Shown: positions 23,009-34,901 of the stretch, one piece after another
Layout: each line of letters opens with the position of its first letter
How positions within the stretch are numbered: the first letter of the stretch is position 1
Translations under genes and position numbers: made by a program
Source: Xenophilus sp. Marseille-Q4582
GTDB lineage: Bacteria > Pseudomonadota > Gammaproteobacteria > Burkholderiales > Burkholderiaceae_C
Assembly (NCBI RefSeq): GCF_916700565.1
Contig: NZ_CAKAKO010000002.1
Coordinates: 372,001-436,000 of the forward strand
Direction: 5' to 3'
DNA length: 64,000 nt
Notes under the pieces: model-generated
What the model was told of the DNA's origin: nothing
Databases searched by the model: none
Seen by the model: the letters and a program-made list of their open reading frames with translations, nothing else

Positions 23009-25798
23009 ATGCGCATGCGACCGGACCTTTCCACCCCTTCTCCTGCCTCGCCCTTTGGCCCCGGCTTCGTGCCCGCGGCGCGCCTGCATCCGCCCGGCGC
23101 GCCCGCGGCCCAGGTGGTGCGCCAGGCCATCACGGGGCGGCTGGGGCAGGCGCTGGGGGCGCGGCTGATCCTGGTGCGCGCGCCCGCGGGCTTCGGCAAG
23201 ACCACGGCCATGCGCCAGTTGCGCGAGCGCTTCCAGGCGGCGGGCCTGGCGACGGCCTGGCTCACGCTCGATGCGGCCGACAACGACGCGCCGCGCTTCC
23301 TGCGCAGCCTGGGCTGCGCGCTGCAGCTGCTCGACGCCGAGGGCGAGGCGCCTTCCGCCGCGTCCTTTGCCGCGCCACTCGCGCCGCCCGATGCGCTGGC
23401 GCTGCTGCAGGCGCTGGCGCGCGAGGACCGGCCTTTCGCGCTGTTCCTCGACGATTTCGAACTGCTGCAGGGCGAGGCCGTGACGGCGCTGGTGCGCCAG
23501 ATCGCCGAGCAGCTGCCGGCGCGCGCGCACCTGGTGATCGGCTCGCGCGCCCTGCCCGAACTGGGCCTGGGCCGGCTGCGCGCGCGCGGGCAGCTGCTGG
23601 AAATCGACGCCGGCCTGCTGCGCTTCTCGCTGGCCGAGGCCGAGGAGTTCTTCCGCCTGCGCGGGCTGCCGCTGCCGCGCGAGGCGCTGGCGCAGCTGTG
23701 GCGCAAGACTGAGGGCTGGGCCGGGGCGCTGTGGCTGGCCTCGCTGGCGCTGGAGCGCCATGGCGCCCCCGACGAGTTCGTGGCGCGCTTCTCGGGTTCC
23801 GACCGCGCCGTGGCCGACTACCTGGCCGAGGACGTGCTCGCGCGCCAGCCGCCCGAGGTGCGCGACTTCCTGCTGCGCACCAGCATCCTGCGCACGCTGG
23901 AGGCGCCCGCCTGCGCGGCGCTGGTGCCGCAGGTGGACGGCCTGGCCATGCTGGAGCGGCTGGCGGCCGCGCACCTGTTCCTGGCGCCCACGGAGGCGGG
24001 CGCGCAGAGCTGGCGTTACCACAGCCTGTTCGCCGACTTCCTGCGCGCGCAGCTGGCGCGCGAGCAGCCCCAGCGCCTGGCCCAGCTGCACCTGGCGGCC
24101 TCGGGCTGGTACGAATCGCAGCAGCGCCCCGTGCCGGCCATCGAGCATGCGCTGCAGGGCGGCGACCCGCCGCATGCGCTGCACCTGCTGGAGCGCCATG
24201 CCGAAGACCTGCTGGCGCAGGGCCGCATGCGGCTGCTGGCGCGCTGGTTCGCGGCGCTGCCAGCGCCCCTGCTTGAAGGCCGCCCCCTGCTGCAGGCCGT
24301 GGCGGTCTGCGCCGACACCTTCACCCATGGGGGCTGGAGCGCACAGCAGCGGCTGGACGCCTGCCAGGCCGAGCTGGCGGCGGGCGATGCGGCCGTGCAA
24401 GCGCACCTGAACGCGCTGCGCCCGCTGCTGCTGACCATGATGGACCGCGTGGAGGAGGCGCTGCCCCTGGGCCAGGCCGCGCTGGCCCGGCTGCCCAGCA
24501 GCCGGCCCTTTGCCGACAACATGCTGGCCAATGCCATGGCCCATGTGCTGTCGGCGTCCGGCCAGCCCGAGGCGGCGCGCCAATGGCTGGACACCGCACA
24601 CCGCACCCAGGGCGGCAGCCTGTTCAGCCGCATGTACACCGAGGCGATGGAAGGCGTGTTCGACCTGCAGGCCGGCCGCCTGCGCCAGGCCGCCGCGCGC
24701 ATCCGCATGGCGCTGGCCGCCACGCCGCGCGCCGCGCCGTACAACCCCACGCATGGCAATGCCTGGGCCGGCGTGCTGCATGCGGGCGTGCTCTATGAAG
24801 GCCATGACACCGACGGCGCCGACCACCTGCTGAGCGTGTACCTGCCGCTGGCGCGCGACGTGGGCCTGCCCGACCACCTGATCGCCAGCTACCGCATGCG
24901 CGCGCGCATCGCCTTCCTGCGCGGCGACGTGGACGGCGCCTTCGGCCTGCTGACCGAGCTGGACTACCTGGGCCATGCGCGCCAGCTGCCGCGCGTGAGC
25001 GCCAGTGCGCGGCTGGAGCAGGCGCGCATCTTCGTGCTGCAGGGCCAGCGCGAGGCCGCGGCCGAGGCGCTGGCGCGCGCCGACGACGCGCCGGTGTGGG
25101 AGCGCGTGGGCCGCATGCGCTTTGCCGCCCATGAGGTGGAGGACCTGCTCATCGGCCGCCTGCGCTGGCGACTGCATTTCGAACCCGCCCGGCCGGCGCT
25201 GGCCGCGGACCTGGCGGCGCGGGCCGCGCAGGCCGAATCGCAGGCGCGCGGCCACCGCGTGCTCAAGCTGCGCACGCTGCAGGCTTTGGCCGAGGCGCGC
25301 GCGGGGCAGCAGGCGGCCGCCTGCGCCACGCTGCGCGAGGTGCTGGGCACCACCGCGCGCGAAGGCTTCATGCGGCTGCTGCTGGACGAAGGCGGCCTGC
25401 TCCTGGCGCCGCTGCAGTCGGTGCAGCGCGCCCTGCAGCAGGCGCCCGCGGCGCAGGCCGACCCGGTCGTCGCCGACCACGTGCGCCAGTTGCTGGCGGC
25501 CTTGGGCGAAGCGGGCGAGGGCGCGGACCCCGCCGACATGCCGCAAGCCACCGGTGCCGACGGGGCGCCAGGCGCGGCGCCACGGGGCGGCCCGGCCTGG
25601 CTGGAGCCGCTGACGCGCAAGGAGCTGCGCGTGCTGGACCTGCTGGCCGCGGGCTACTCCAATGCGGCCATGGCCGAAAAGCTCTTCGTGTCCGACAGCA
25701 CCGTGCGCACGCACCTGCGGCACATCAACGCCAAGCTGGGCGCGCGCAACCGCACCCAGGCCGTGGCGCTCGCGCGCCAGGCGGGCATGGTGCGCTGA
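23009..25798 (+). CDS. Large MalT-like LuxR-family ATPase regulator
   Basis: A 929-residue signal-transduction ATPase (STAND type). Order: P-loop APAGFGKTT (residues 58-66), Walker B-like FALFLDDFELL (about 148), a winged-helix region with LWRKTEGWAGALWLASLALE, a long alanine- and arginine-rich TPR-like repeat section (about 400-800), then a LuxR helix-turn-helix at the C-terminus (LTRKELRVLDLLAAGYSNAA and STVRTHLRHINAKLG). Starts at 23009 or 23015 are equally plausible. It is divergent from the SDR-thiolase-hydratase-ligase operon, so it is the likely activator, with an acyl-CoA or related metabolite as possible inducer bound by the repeat domain. It converges on the PuuD-like gene 10 nt away. 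Confidence 0.88.
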   Translation: MRMRPDLSTPSPASPFGPGFVPAARLHPPGAPAAQVVRQAITGRLGQALGARLILVRAPAGFGKTTAMRQLRERFQAAGLATAWLTLDAADNDAPRFLRSLGCALQLLDAEGEAPSAASFAAPLAPPDALALLQALAREDRPFALFLDDFELLQGEAVTALVRQIAEQLPARAHLVIGSRALPELGLGRLRARGQLLEIDAGLLRFSLAEAEEFFRLRGLPLPREALAQLWRKTEGWAGALWLASLALERHGAPDEFVARFSGSDRAVADYLAEDVLARQPPEVRDFLLRTSILRTLEAPACAALVPQVDGLAMLERLAAAHLFLAPTEAGAQSWRYHSLFADFLRAQLAREQPQRLAQLHLAASGWYESQQRPVPAIEHALQGGDPPHALHLLERHAEDLLAQGRMRLLARWFAALPAPLLEGRPLLQAVAVCADTFTHGGWSAQQRLDACQAELAAGDAAVQAHLNALRPLLLTMMDRVEEALPLGQAALARLPSSRPFADNMLANAMAHVLSASGQPEAARQWLDTAHRTQGGSLFSRMYTEAMEGVFDLQAGRLRQAAARIRMALAATPRAAPYNPTHGNAWAGVLHAGVLYEGHDTDGADHLLSVYLPLARDVGLPDHLIASYRMRARIAFLRGDVDGAFGLLTELDYLGHARQLPRVSASARLEQARIFVLQGQREAAAEALARADDAPVWERVGRMRFAAHEVEDLLIGRLRWRLHFEPARPALAADLAARAAQAESQARGHRVLKLRTLQALAEARAGQQAAACATLREVLGTTAREGFMRLLLDEGGLLLAPLQSVQRALQQAPAAQADPVVADHVRQLLAALGEAGEGADPADMPQATGADGAPGAAPRGGPAWLEPLTRKELRVLDLLAAGYSNAAMAEKLFVSDSTVRTHLRHINAKLGARNRTQAVALARQAGMVR

Positions 25799-25808
25799 GA
25801 AGGCGCGT

Positions 25809-26699
25809 TCAGCGGCGCAGCAGGGCCTGGCGCAGCAGGCGCGAGGCGCGGTCGCGGATGCGGCCCGGGATGCCGTGCACGCCGCTGCGCCGCGGCTGCA
25901 CGCGGGCGGTGGCGCAGGCCCACAGGAAGTCGTGCAGGATCGGCTCGCCGTTCAGGGTGTCGGTGCTGCCGTACTTGTGGAACTCCGGGTGCCACTGCGT
26001 GGCCGCGATGTAGCTGCGGCCGCGGTCGGGCCGGCGGCGGATGGCTTCGGGCACGCGGTCGGGCAGGCTCCAGGCCTCGACCTCGAAGTCCTCGGCCAGG
26101 CCCTTGATGCCCTGGTGGTGGATGCTGTTGACGCGCGCGGTGCGCGTGTCGGGAAAGAGCCGGGCCAGGCGCGTGCCATCCACGATCTCGATCTCGTGGA
26201 AGTTCTGGTCGTAGGTGACCGGGTCGCGGTGCCTGAGCGTTTCGGGGTGGCCGTGCTGCTCCTCGATGTCCTGGTACAGCGTGCCGCCGAAGGCCACGTT
26301 GATCAGCTGCAACCCGCGGCAGACGCCGAAGATGGGCTTGCCGGCCTGGGCGAAGGCTTCCACCAGCGCCATGTCGTACAGGTCGCGGATGCGGTCGCCG
26401 ATCCAGGCGTCCTTGAGCGGCACTTCGCCATAGCTGCCGGGCCAGACGTCGGCGCCGCCATGCATGACCACGCCGTCCAGCCATTCGGCGTAATGGGCCA
26501 GGCTGGTGTCGCCGCGCGCGGTGTCGCCGGTCGGGCAGGGCACCATCACCACCATGGCGCCGGCCGACATCAGCCAGTGTGCGATGGACTGCTCGACGTA
26601 TTGCAGCGTCTTGTTGGTGAACAGCGAGCGGGCGGGGTCGGCGTGCGAGAAGCAGGCCGACAGGCCGATCTTGAGGCGGGCAGAGACGGGCTGCGTCAT
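25809..26699 (-). CDS. Class I glutamine amidotransferase-like hydrolase (PuuD/peptidase C26)
   Basis: A 296-residue predicted gamma-glutamyl-gamma-aminobutyrate hydrolase-type enzyme. Nucleophile Cys in GVCRGLQLIN, and the His-Glu pair in ATQWHPEFHKYG, form the triad; HGGADVWPGSYGE matches the family substrate region. The C-terminal 30 residues are arginine-rich (RIRDRASRLLRQALLRR). ATG at 26699 gives the conserved start; an ATG 27 nt upstream is possible. It is divergent from a sugar isomerase gene. The natural substrate is uncertain, as the family also includes other gamma-glutamyl amidases. Confidence 0.85.
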   Translation of the reverse strand: MTQPVSARLKIGLSACFSHADPARSLFTNKTLQYVEQSIAHWLMSAGAMVVMVPCPTGDTARGDTSLAHYAEWLDGVVMHGGADVWPGSYGEVPLKDAWIGDRIRDLYDMALVEAFAQAGKPIFGVCRGLQLINVAFGGTLYQDIEEQHGHPETLRHRDPVTYDQNFHEIEIVDGTRLARLFPDTRTARVNSIHHQGIKGLAEDFEVEAWSLPDRVPEAIRRRPDRGRSYIAATQWHPEFHKYGSTDTLNGEPILHDFLWACATARVQPRRSGVHGIPGRIRDRASRLLRQALLRR

Positions 26700-26854
26700 A
26701 CGGTTGAGTGTGGGCGTCAAGCGCAAAGTTCATTGTGCGCGCACGGCCCTTCGGCCGGGTGTCAGCCGACGCCACCCAGTATGCTTGCCGCCACGGTGCC
26801 GCGCCGGCCCGATGCCCCGGCTCGACCTCTGCATCCTTGATTGGAGACCGCCCC

Positions 26855-27910
26855 ATGAAGACCATCCAGGGCCCCGCCATCTTCCTGGCCCAGTTCGCCG
26901 GCGATGCCGCGCCCTTCGACTCGCTCGACGCCATCGCCGGCTGGGCCGCCGGCCTGGGCTACCAGGGCGTGCAGATCCCGAGCTGGGACAGCCGCCTGAT
27001 CGATCTGAAGAAGGCCGCCGAAAGCCAGACCTACTGCGACGAGATCACCGGCACGCTGGCCGCGCATGGGCTGAAGATCAGCGAACTTTCCAGCCACCTG
27101 CAGGGCCAGCTGGTCGCGGTGCATCCGGCCTACGACGCGGGCTTCGACGGCTTCGCGGCGCCCGAGGTGCGCGGCAACCCCGTGGCGCGCCAGCAATGGG
27201 CGGTGGAGCAGCTGCATCTGGCGGCCCGGGCCTCGCAGCGGCTCGGGCTCACGGCACATGCCACCTTCTCGGGTGCGCTGGCCTGGCCCTACTTCTATTC
27301 GTGGCCGCCGCGGCCGGCCGGCCTGATCGAGGAAGCCTTCGACGAGCTGGCGCGGCGCTGGAAGCCCATCCTGGACGCCTTCGATGCCGCGGGCGTGGAC
27401 GTGGGCTACGAGATCCACCCCGGCGAGGACCTGCACGACGGCGTGAGCTACGAGATGTTCCTGGAGCGCGTCGGCCATCACCCGCGCGCCAACCTGCTCT
27501 ACGACCCGAGCCATTTCGTGCTGCAGCAGCTCGATTACCTGGCCTACATTGACCACTACCACGAGCGCATCAAGCTCTTTCACGTGAAGGACGCCGAGTT
27601 CAACCCCACCGGCAAGCAGGGCGTGTACGGCGGCTTCCAGAGCTGGGTCAACCGGGCCGGCCGCTTCCGTTCGCTGGGGGACGGGCAGGTGGATTTCGGC
27701 GCCGTGTTCTCCAAGATGGCGCAGTACGACTTCGGCGGCTGGGCCGTGCTCGAATGGGAGTGCTGCCTCAAGCACCCCGAGGACGGCGCGCGCGAGGGCG
27801 CGCAGTTCATTGCCGACCACATCATCCGCGTGGCCGACCGGGCATTCGACGACTTTGCCGCCGGCGAGGTGGACCGCGCCGGCAACCGGCGGATGCTGGG
27901 CCTGGGCTGA
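26855..27910 (+). CDS. Sugar phosphate isomerase/epimerase (xylose isomerase-like TIM barrel)
   Basis: 351 residues with the metal-binding TIM-barrel pattern: GYQGVQIPSW, GYEIHPGEDLHDG (Glu and His ligands), LLYDPSHFVLQQLD (Asp/His), LFHVKDAEF (His/Asp) and AVLEWECCLKHPEDG (last Glu). ATG at 26855 has GGAGAC nine nt upstream. The longer relatives of this family include inositol catabolism and hydroxypyruvate-isomerase-like enzymes, but no inositol genes are near, so the reaction is unknown. It is monocistronic and divergent from the PuuD-like gene. Confidence 0.85.
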   Translation: MKTIQGPAIFLAQFAGDAAPFDSLDAIAGWAAGLGYQGVQIPSWDSRLIDLKKAAESQTYCDEITGTLAAHGLKISELSSHLQGQLVAVHPAYDAGFDGFAAPEVRGNPVARQQWAVEQLHLAARASQRLGLTAHATFSGALAWPYFYSWPPRPAGLIEEAFDELARRWKPILDAFDAAGVDVGYEIHPGEDLHDGVSYEMFLERVGHHPRANLLYDPSHFVLQQLDYLAYIDHYHERIKLFHVKDAEFNPTGKQGVYGGFQSWVNRAGRFRSLGDGQVDFGAVFSKMAQYDFGGWAVLEWECCLKHPEDGAREGAQFIADHIIRVADRAFDDFAAGEVDRAGNRRMLGLG

Positions 27911-27976
27911 GGCCGGCCGGCGATCGGGGCCCCGGCGCGCAGCGCACGGGCGATGGCAGCCGCCGCCCGGGCCGGT

Positions 27977-28279
27977 TACAATCCCAGAGTTTCGCTCGCA
28001 CGACGACGCGCATCGCCCCCTCGCGCGGGCACGGCGCCCCGGCACTCGCGGCCGGCCCGGTTCCGAGGCCCTGCCCGCTCGAAGCGTCCATCCGCACCGC
28101 TGTTGCCCCGCCTGCCCCGGCAGCGGCCCACCGGTGTGCCTGACGGCCAGGTGCGCCGCCCGCCGTCCGCGCCTGCGAACTTGTCAGCCCGGTCGCATTC
28201 CTTCCGGGCGGCGGTGCCTGTGGGGCCCGCTGGACTGGAGGCGCGCCCAGGCGCGCACATGCTGAAAGGACGGACCGAA
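27977..28279 (+). promoter_or_regulatory. Candidate promoter and long GC-rich 5' leader of infA
   Basis: TACAAT (27977-27982) is a good -10 hexamer in the only AT-containing spot of the 369-nt gap between the isomerase and infA; the -35 side is poor. If used, transcription would start near 27989 and leave a leader of about 290 nt before the infA ATG. No gene is seen inside. Nothing else recognisable is present, and no riboswitch or leader peptide could be supported. Confidence 0.4.
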
Positions 28280-28528
28280 ATGGCCAAGGAAGAACTCATT
28301 GAAATGCAGGGGGCGGTGACGGAAGTGCTGCCCGACTCGCGCTACCGCGTCACGCTGGAAAACGGCCACGAGGTCATCGCCTACAGCGGCGGCAAGGTGC
28401 GCAAGAACCACATCCGCATCATCCTGGGCGACAAGGTGTCGCTGGAGATGTCGCCCTACGACCTGACCAAGGGCCGCATCACCTTCCGCCATCTGGAGCG
28501 CCGCGGCCCGCCGCCCACCGGGCGCTGA
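28280..28528 (+). CDS. infA: Translation initiation factor IF-1
   Basis: An 82-residue S1-like OB-fold protein that binds the ribosomal A site during initiation. [40 protein letters not shown] and [14 protein letters not shown] are the diagnostic segments. It is about ten residues longer than E. coli IF-1 and has the ending RRGPPPTGR, like the second infA copy common in Burkholderiales that lies outside the ribosomal protein operon. AAAGGA lies upstream of the ATG. It is followed by a strong terminator and so is transcribed alone. Confidence 0.96.
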   Translation: MAKEELIEMQGAVTEVLPDSRYRVTLENGHEVIAYSGGKVRKNHIRIILGDKVSLEMSPYDLTKGRITFRHLERRGPPPTGR

Positions 28529-28571
28529 GCCGGCCGCCGCGCTGCCGGCGCCCCGTGCAGCCTGCGGGCTG

Positions 28572-28595
28572 AAGCCTCCCTCGGGAGGCTTTTTT
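28572..28595 (+). terminator. Rho-independent terminator of infA
   Basis: AAGCCTCCC (28572-28580) and GGGAGGCTT (28583-28591) form a 9-bp stem, and T residues run from 28590 to 28595. It lies 43 nt after the infA stop. A second hairpin without T-tract (GGGGACGTT at 28602-28610, AACGT-G-CCCC at 28616-28625) follows in the gap before the response regulator gene; the rest of that 328-nt gap shows nothing recognisable. Confidence 0.9.
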
Positions 28596-28856
28596 CATCG
28601 CGGGGACGTTCGGGAAACGTGCCCCGGGAGCCGCGGACCTCGCGCAGTGCGCCTACATGCCCGTCCCAGTGCGCGGCGGCGCCTCATGGCCGCGCGCGCG
28701 CAACTCCCGATCTCTTGCAGGACAACTGCCCGACCTGCATTTGCCGCCGCGCAGCGGCCCGGGCCGATGGCATGCTCGCCGTCAACGGGCCTGGAGCCGT
28801 GGGTGGTCAGCTTTTCTGGCCGCCGGCGGGGCCCGGCAGACCATGAAAGGACAGCC

Positions 28857-29489
28857 ATGATCAAGATCGGAATCGTTGACGACCATGCCGTCGTGCGCGC
28901 CGGCCTGCGCGACTTCTTCTCCACCCATGTGGACCTGCGGGTGGTGGGCGAGGCGGCCTCGGGCCGCGAGGCCATCGATCTGGTGCGCAACACCGAGATC
29001 GACGTGCTGCTGATGGACCTGTCCATGCCCGGGCAGAGCGGGCTGGACGCGCTGTCCATGATCCGCGCCAAGGCGCCGGACATGGGCGTGCTGATCCTCA
29101 GCAGCTACCCGGAAGAGCACTACGCCATGAACCTGATCCGCCAGGGTGCGAGCGGCTACCTGAACAAGGAATGCGAACCCGACGAGATCGTCAAGGCCGT
29201 GCGCACCATCGCGCTGGGCCGCCGCTACATCACGCCGGCCGTGGCCGACCTGCTGGCCAACCAGCTGGGCAAGAAGGACAACGCCGCCCCGCACGAGCAG
29301 CTGTCGGAGCGCGAGTTCCAGGTCTTCCTGAAGCTGGCCAAGGGCGAGACCGTGGGCAAGATCGGCGAAGACCTTTCGCTGTCGGTCAAGACCATCAGCA
29401 CCTACCGCACCCGCCTGATGGAAAAGCTGGCGCTGCAGACCAACAGCGACCTGACCTACTACGCCATGAAGGCGCAGCTCATCAACTGA
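28857..29489 (+). CDS. NarL/FixJ-type response regulator (orphan)
   Basis: A 210-residue two-component response regulator. Receiver domain residues 1-120 with DDH at 8-10, phospho-acceptor Asp54 in LLMDLSMPG and the conserved lysine in GYLNKE. A LuxR helix-turn-helix follows (about 146-207, LSEREFQVFLKLAKGETVGK and LSLSVKTISTYRTRLMEKL). It resembles UvrY/NarL-type regulators. No histidine kinase gene is adjacent, so the partner is unknown. AAAGG six nt before the ATG is the ribosome site. Confidence 0.92.
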   Translation: MIKIGIVDDHAVVRAGLRDFFSTHVDLRVVGEAASGREAIDLVRNTEIDVLLMDLSMPGQSGLDALSMIRAKAPDMGVLILSSYPEEHYAMNLIRQGASGYLNKECEPDEIVKAVRTIALGRRYITPAVADLLANQLGKKDNAAPHEQLSEREFQVFLKLAKGETVGKIGEDLSLSVKTISTYRTRLMEKLALQTNSDLTYYAMKAQLIN

Positions 29490-29657
29490 GAGCCGGTTCC
29501 GAGCGAGAACCGGAATCGGCCCGGGCGGCCTTCGGGCCGCGCGGCATGGGCGGCCGCCGCAAGCCGCGCGCGACGCCAGGGCGCGTTGCCGCCTGCCGCG
29601 CATGCGGTGGCCCGGGCCGATGGCGCCGATGGCGACGATTGCGCCGACACTGGCGGC

Positions 29658-29981
29658 ATGAACGAAGCCGACTCTCAGATCCACATTCCGCCCGCCTTCC
29701 TCGCCCTCTACAGCGACCGCCGCCAGCGCCTCACCCTGCCGCCCGCCCAGGTCCACCAGCGCCACGAACTGTGCGAAGACCTGGCGCAGATGCTCGTCGA
29801 GACCGCCCGCGCCCAGTCGCATGGCGGCACGGTGAGCGAAGCGGCCGTGCTGGCCCGCTGCCATGCCGGCCTGGCGCAGGGCGACTCCGGCCTGTCGGCG
29901 CCGGAGGCGCAGTGGGTGACTCAGCGCCTGGCCGAGCTGCTGGAGTGGCCCATTCCCGAATTTCCCGCCGAAGAGGCGTGA
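29658..29981 (+). CDS. Conserved-looking hypothetical protein, 107 aa
   Basis: Small acidic, helical protein (IHIPPAFLALYSDRRQRLTL then helices around HQRHELCEDLAQMLVETARA, ending EFPAEEA). I recall similar proteins in Comamonadaceae but can name no function. It has no signal peptide or membrane segment. The start ATG at 29658 has no Shine-Dalgarno sequence; a GACACT hexamer ends 6 nt before it, similar in spacing to other probable leaderless genes here. It lies 168 nt after the response regulator; that gap holds a hairpin (CCGGTTC at 29493-29499 with GAACCGG at 29507-29513) without a T-tract. Confidence 0.65.
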   Translation: MNEADSQIHIPPAFLALYSDRRQRLTLPPAQVHQRHELCEDLAQMLVETARAQSHGGTVSEAAVLARCHAGLAQGDSGLSAPEAQWVTQRLAELLEWPIPEFPAEEA

Positions 29982-30130
29982 ACCGAGCCCCCTTCCGGCA
30001 CGGCGGCTTCGCGGCATACGCCACGTCCGCGCGATCTGCGTGCGCGCGCCGGCCGAGGCCGGGCACGCGGCGGTGCGATGATTCCGTTTTAGGAAAAAAG
30101 GATTCATCGGTCGGACCGAAAAGGGGGCGC

Positions 30131-30694
30131 TTGAACAAGCAGCAGGCCTACATCGGCGCGCTGGAGCTGGCCATCCGTGCTCTGGACAGCGCCTTCGTGC
30201 GCGCCAACGCGGCCGAGGTGGTGCGGCCGCTGCGCCCTCTGGCCGAGCTCTGGCAATTGAGTGGCGCCGAGCGCGACGCGGCCGAGCGCGCCGACCTGGC
30301 GGCCTACGACGTGGCTCCCGACCACTGGGGCGCCCGGCTGGCGCTGATGTCGGCCTTCGAGGCGCTGCACGCCGCGCTGCGCGTGGCGGCCTCCCGTTCG
30401 GCGTACCACGATCCGCAGGCCAGCGCCTGGCGAGACGCCACGGCGCGCGCGCAGGAAGCCTCGCGCCTGGCCTGCGAAGCGGCGCGGGTGTTCCACGAAG
30501 CCGGCCTGCCGCCGCGCCTGCCGCGCGCGCCCGGCGGTGCGGCGCCGCCGGCTTGCGCACCAGCCTCGGCCGAGGCCGCCATCGCCAGCGCGCGGGCTGC
30601 GCCTTCGGGCCCGGCCGGGGACGCCGAAGCGGCGCCGGCCGCCCGGGCGGCGGCGGACCCGGCGGCGCAAAGCGGCTGGATGCACCTGCGCTGA
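30131..30694 (+). CDS. Hypothetical protein, 187 aa, TTG start
   Basis: Open frame with a TTG start at 30131 preceded by AAGGGGG, and no usable ATG or GTG. The first 130 residues look like folded alpha-helical protein (NKQQAYIGALELAIRALDSA, LALMSAFEALHAALRVAASR, ACEAARVFHEAGLPP). The last 55 are low-complexity Ala/Pro-rich sequence. No signal peptide, membrane segment or known motif was recognised. AT-rich sequence just before it (GATTCCGTTTTAGGAAAAAAGG at 30079-30100) may hold its promoter. The gene is plausible but unproven. Confidence 0.5.
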   Translation: MNKQQAYIGALELAIRALDSAFVRANAAEVVRPLRPLAELWQLSGAERDAAERADLAAYDVAPDHWGARLALMSAFEALHAALRVAASRSAYHDPQASAWRDATARAQEASRLACEAARVFHEAGLPPRLPRAPGGAAPPACAPASAEAAIASARAAPSGPAGDAEAAPAARAAADPAAQSGWMHLR

Positions 30695-30806
30695 CGCGCC
30701 TCGCGGCCACCCCCGGAGCGCCCGGCCCGCCTGCTGTCCGCCGTGGCTCAGCAGGAAAGGCGGCAAACGCGTAGGCTCGGGGGCTGGAGACCACCCCGGA
30801 GCCAGC

Positions 30807-32114
30807 ATGCGCCCCCCAGCCGACACGGCACGCGCCCCTCTTTCGCCCACCTCGCCCCCGACCGGGCCCGACCTGCCGCTTTCGCCCGCACGGGCCTGGG
30901 CGATGCTGCTGATCCTGAGCAGCGCCTTCCTCCTGAGCCAGGCCTTCCGCACCATCGCTGCCATCATGGCCGCGCCGCTGGCGCAGGAATTCGGCCTGTC
31001 GGCGCAGGCATTGGGCGTGTTCGCGGGCGCCTTCCATTTCGCCTTCGGCGCGCTGCAGCTCTTCATGGGCATCGGCATCGACCTGCAGGGCCTGCGGCGC
31101 ACGGTGCTGGTGGCCTTTCCGCTCGCCATCCTCGGGGCCGTGCTGTCGGCGCTCGCGCCCAGCTTTCAATGGCTGCTGCTGGGGCAGGTGCTGATCGGCA
31201 TCGGCTGTGCGCCGGCCTTCCTGGTCTGCACGGTGTTCATCGCGCGGCAGTTCGCACCCGAGCGCTTCGCGGCCGTGTCGGGCGCCATCCTGGGCTTCGG
31301 CAGCGTGGGCATGCTGCTCACGGGTACGCCGCTCGCGTGGCTGATCGAGGCCAGTTCCTGGCGCATGGGCTTCTGGGTGCTGGCCGCGCTGTCGGTCGTG
31401 GCCTGGGGCGCCATCGCGATGTGCGTGCGCGAACCGCGCCCCGCGGCGGCCGCGGGCGCCCCGCGCGAGTCGCTGGGCCAGGCCGTGCGCACCTTCGGCG
31501 GCCTGCTGCTGATGCCGCACACGCTGGGCATCGTGGTGCTGGCGCTGGTCACCTACGCCTCCTTCGTCGCGCTGCGCGGGCTGTGGCTGGGGCCGATGCT
31601 GATGCAGCGGCATGGTTTCTCGCTCATCGCGAGCGGCAACGTGGCGCTCATCATGACGCTGATCGCCATGTTCAGCCCGCCGCTGTTCGGCCGGCTGGAC
31701 CCGGGCCCCGCGCGTCGCCGCCGCTGGATCGCCGGCTTCACTTTGCTGGTGGCCGCGCTGTTCGGCGCCATGGGCTTTGCGGTGAACGCCGTGCTCGACG
31801 TGGCGCTGATCATGGCCGTGGGCTTCCTGTCGGGCTACATGGTGCTGCAGTACCCCGACGTGAAAGGCGCCTACCCGGCCGCGGTCACGGGTCGCGCCAT
31901 GGCCCTGTTCACCATGGCCATGTTCCTGGGCGTGGCCCTGATGCAATGGCTGACCGGCGCCATCGCCACCTTCGCGCAGCGCCAGGGGGTCGATCCCTTC
32001 CTGGCCGTGTTCATGGCGATCGGGGCGCTGCTGGCTGCGGGCGCGGCGGGCTTCGTGTGGCTGCCCAAGCCGCCTGCGGCGTCGGTGCCGGCGGCGCTGC
32101 CTGCGGCTCGCTGA
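30807..32114 (+). CDS. MFS transporter
   Basis: A 435-residue, twelve-helix major facilitator. After a Pro-rich cytosolic N-terminus (residues 1-28), the first helix starts at ARAWAMLLILSSAFLLSQAF. The loop 2-3 region reads MGIGIDLQGLRRTVL, a degenerate version of the family motif. Helices continue to about residue 420. It is similar in pattern to nitrate/nitrite- or cyanate-type and other small-molecule MFS carriers, but the substrate cannot be inferred. It converges on gyrB. Confidence 0.8.
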   Translation: MRPPADTARAPLSPTSPPTGPDLPLSPARAWAMLLILSSAFLLSQAFRTIAAIMAAPLAQEFGLSAQALGVFAGAFHFAFGALQLFMGIGIDLQGLRRTVLVAFPLAILGAVLSALAPSFQWLLLGQVLIGIGCAPAFLVCTVFIARQFAPERFAAVSGAILGFGSVGMLLTGTPLAWLIEASSWRMGFWVLAALSVVAWGAIAMCVREPRPAAAAGAPRESLGQAVRTFGGLLLMPHTLGIVVLALVTYASFVALRGLWLGPMLMQRHGFSLIASGNVALIMTLIAMFSPPLFGRLDPGPARRRRWIAGFTLLVAALFGAMGFAVNAVLDVALIMAVGFLSGYMVLQYPDVKGAYPAAVTGRAMALFTMAMFLGVALMQWLTGAIATFAQRQGVDPFLAVFMAIGALLAAGAAGFVWLPKPPAASVPAALPAAR

Positions 32115-32121
32115 AACGCGA

Positions 32122-32149
32122 AGGGCCGCCGGCATGTGCCTGCGGCCCT
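32122..32149. terminator. Hairpin between convergent MFS gene and gyrB
   Basis: AGGGCCGC (32122-32129) pairs with GCGGCCCT (32142-32149). There is no T-tract on either strand, so it is at best a weak or factor-assisted bidirectional terminator. Confidence 0.4.
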
Positions 32150-32177
32150 GGGAGGATGCCCTGCGCGGGCTTGGGTG

Positions 32178-34826
<2,649 letters not shown>

Positions 34827-34901
34827 CTAGAACCCCCGCTGGGCGGGGGGCAGAGGGTGCTCACGTTCGCGCGAGGCGAATCCGAGGCCGCGCAGCAGGC
34901 C

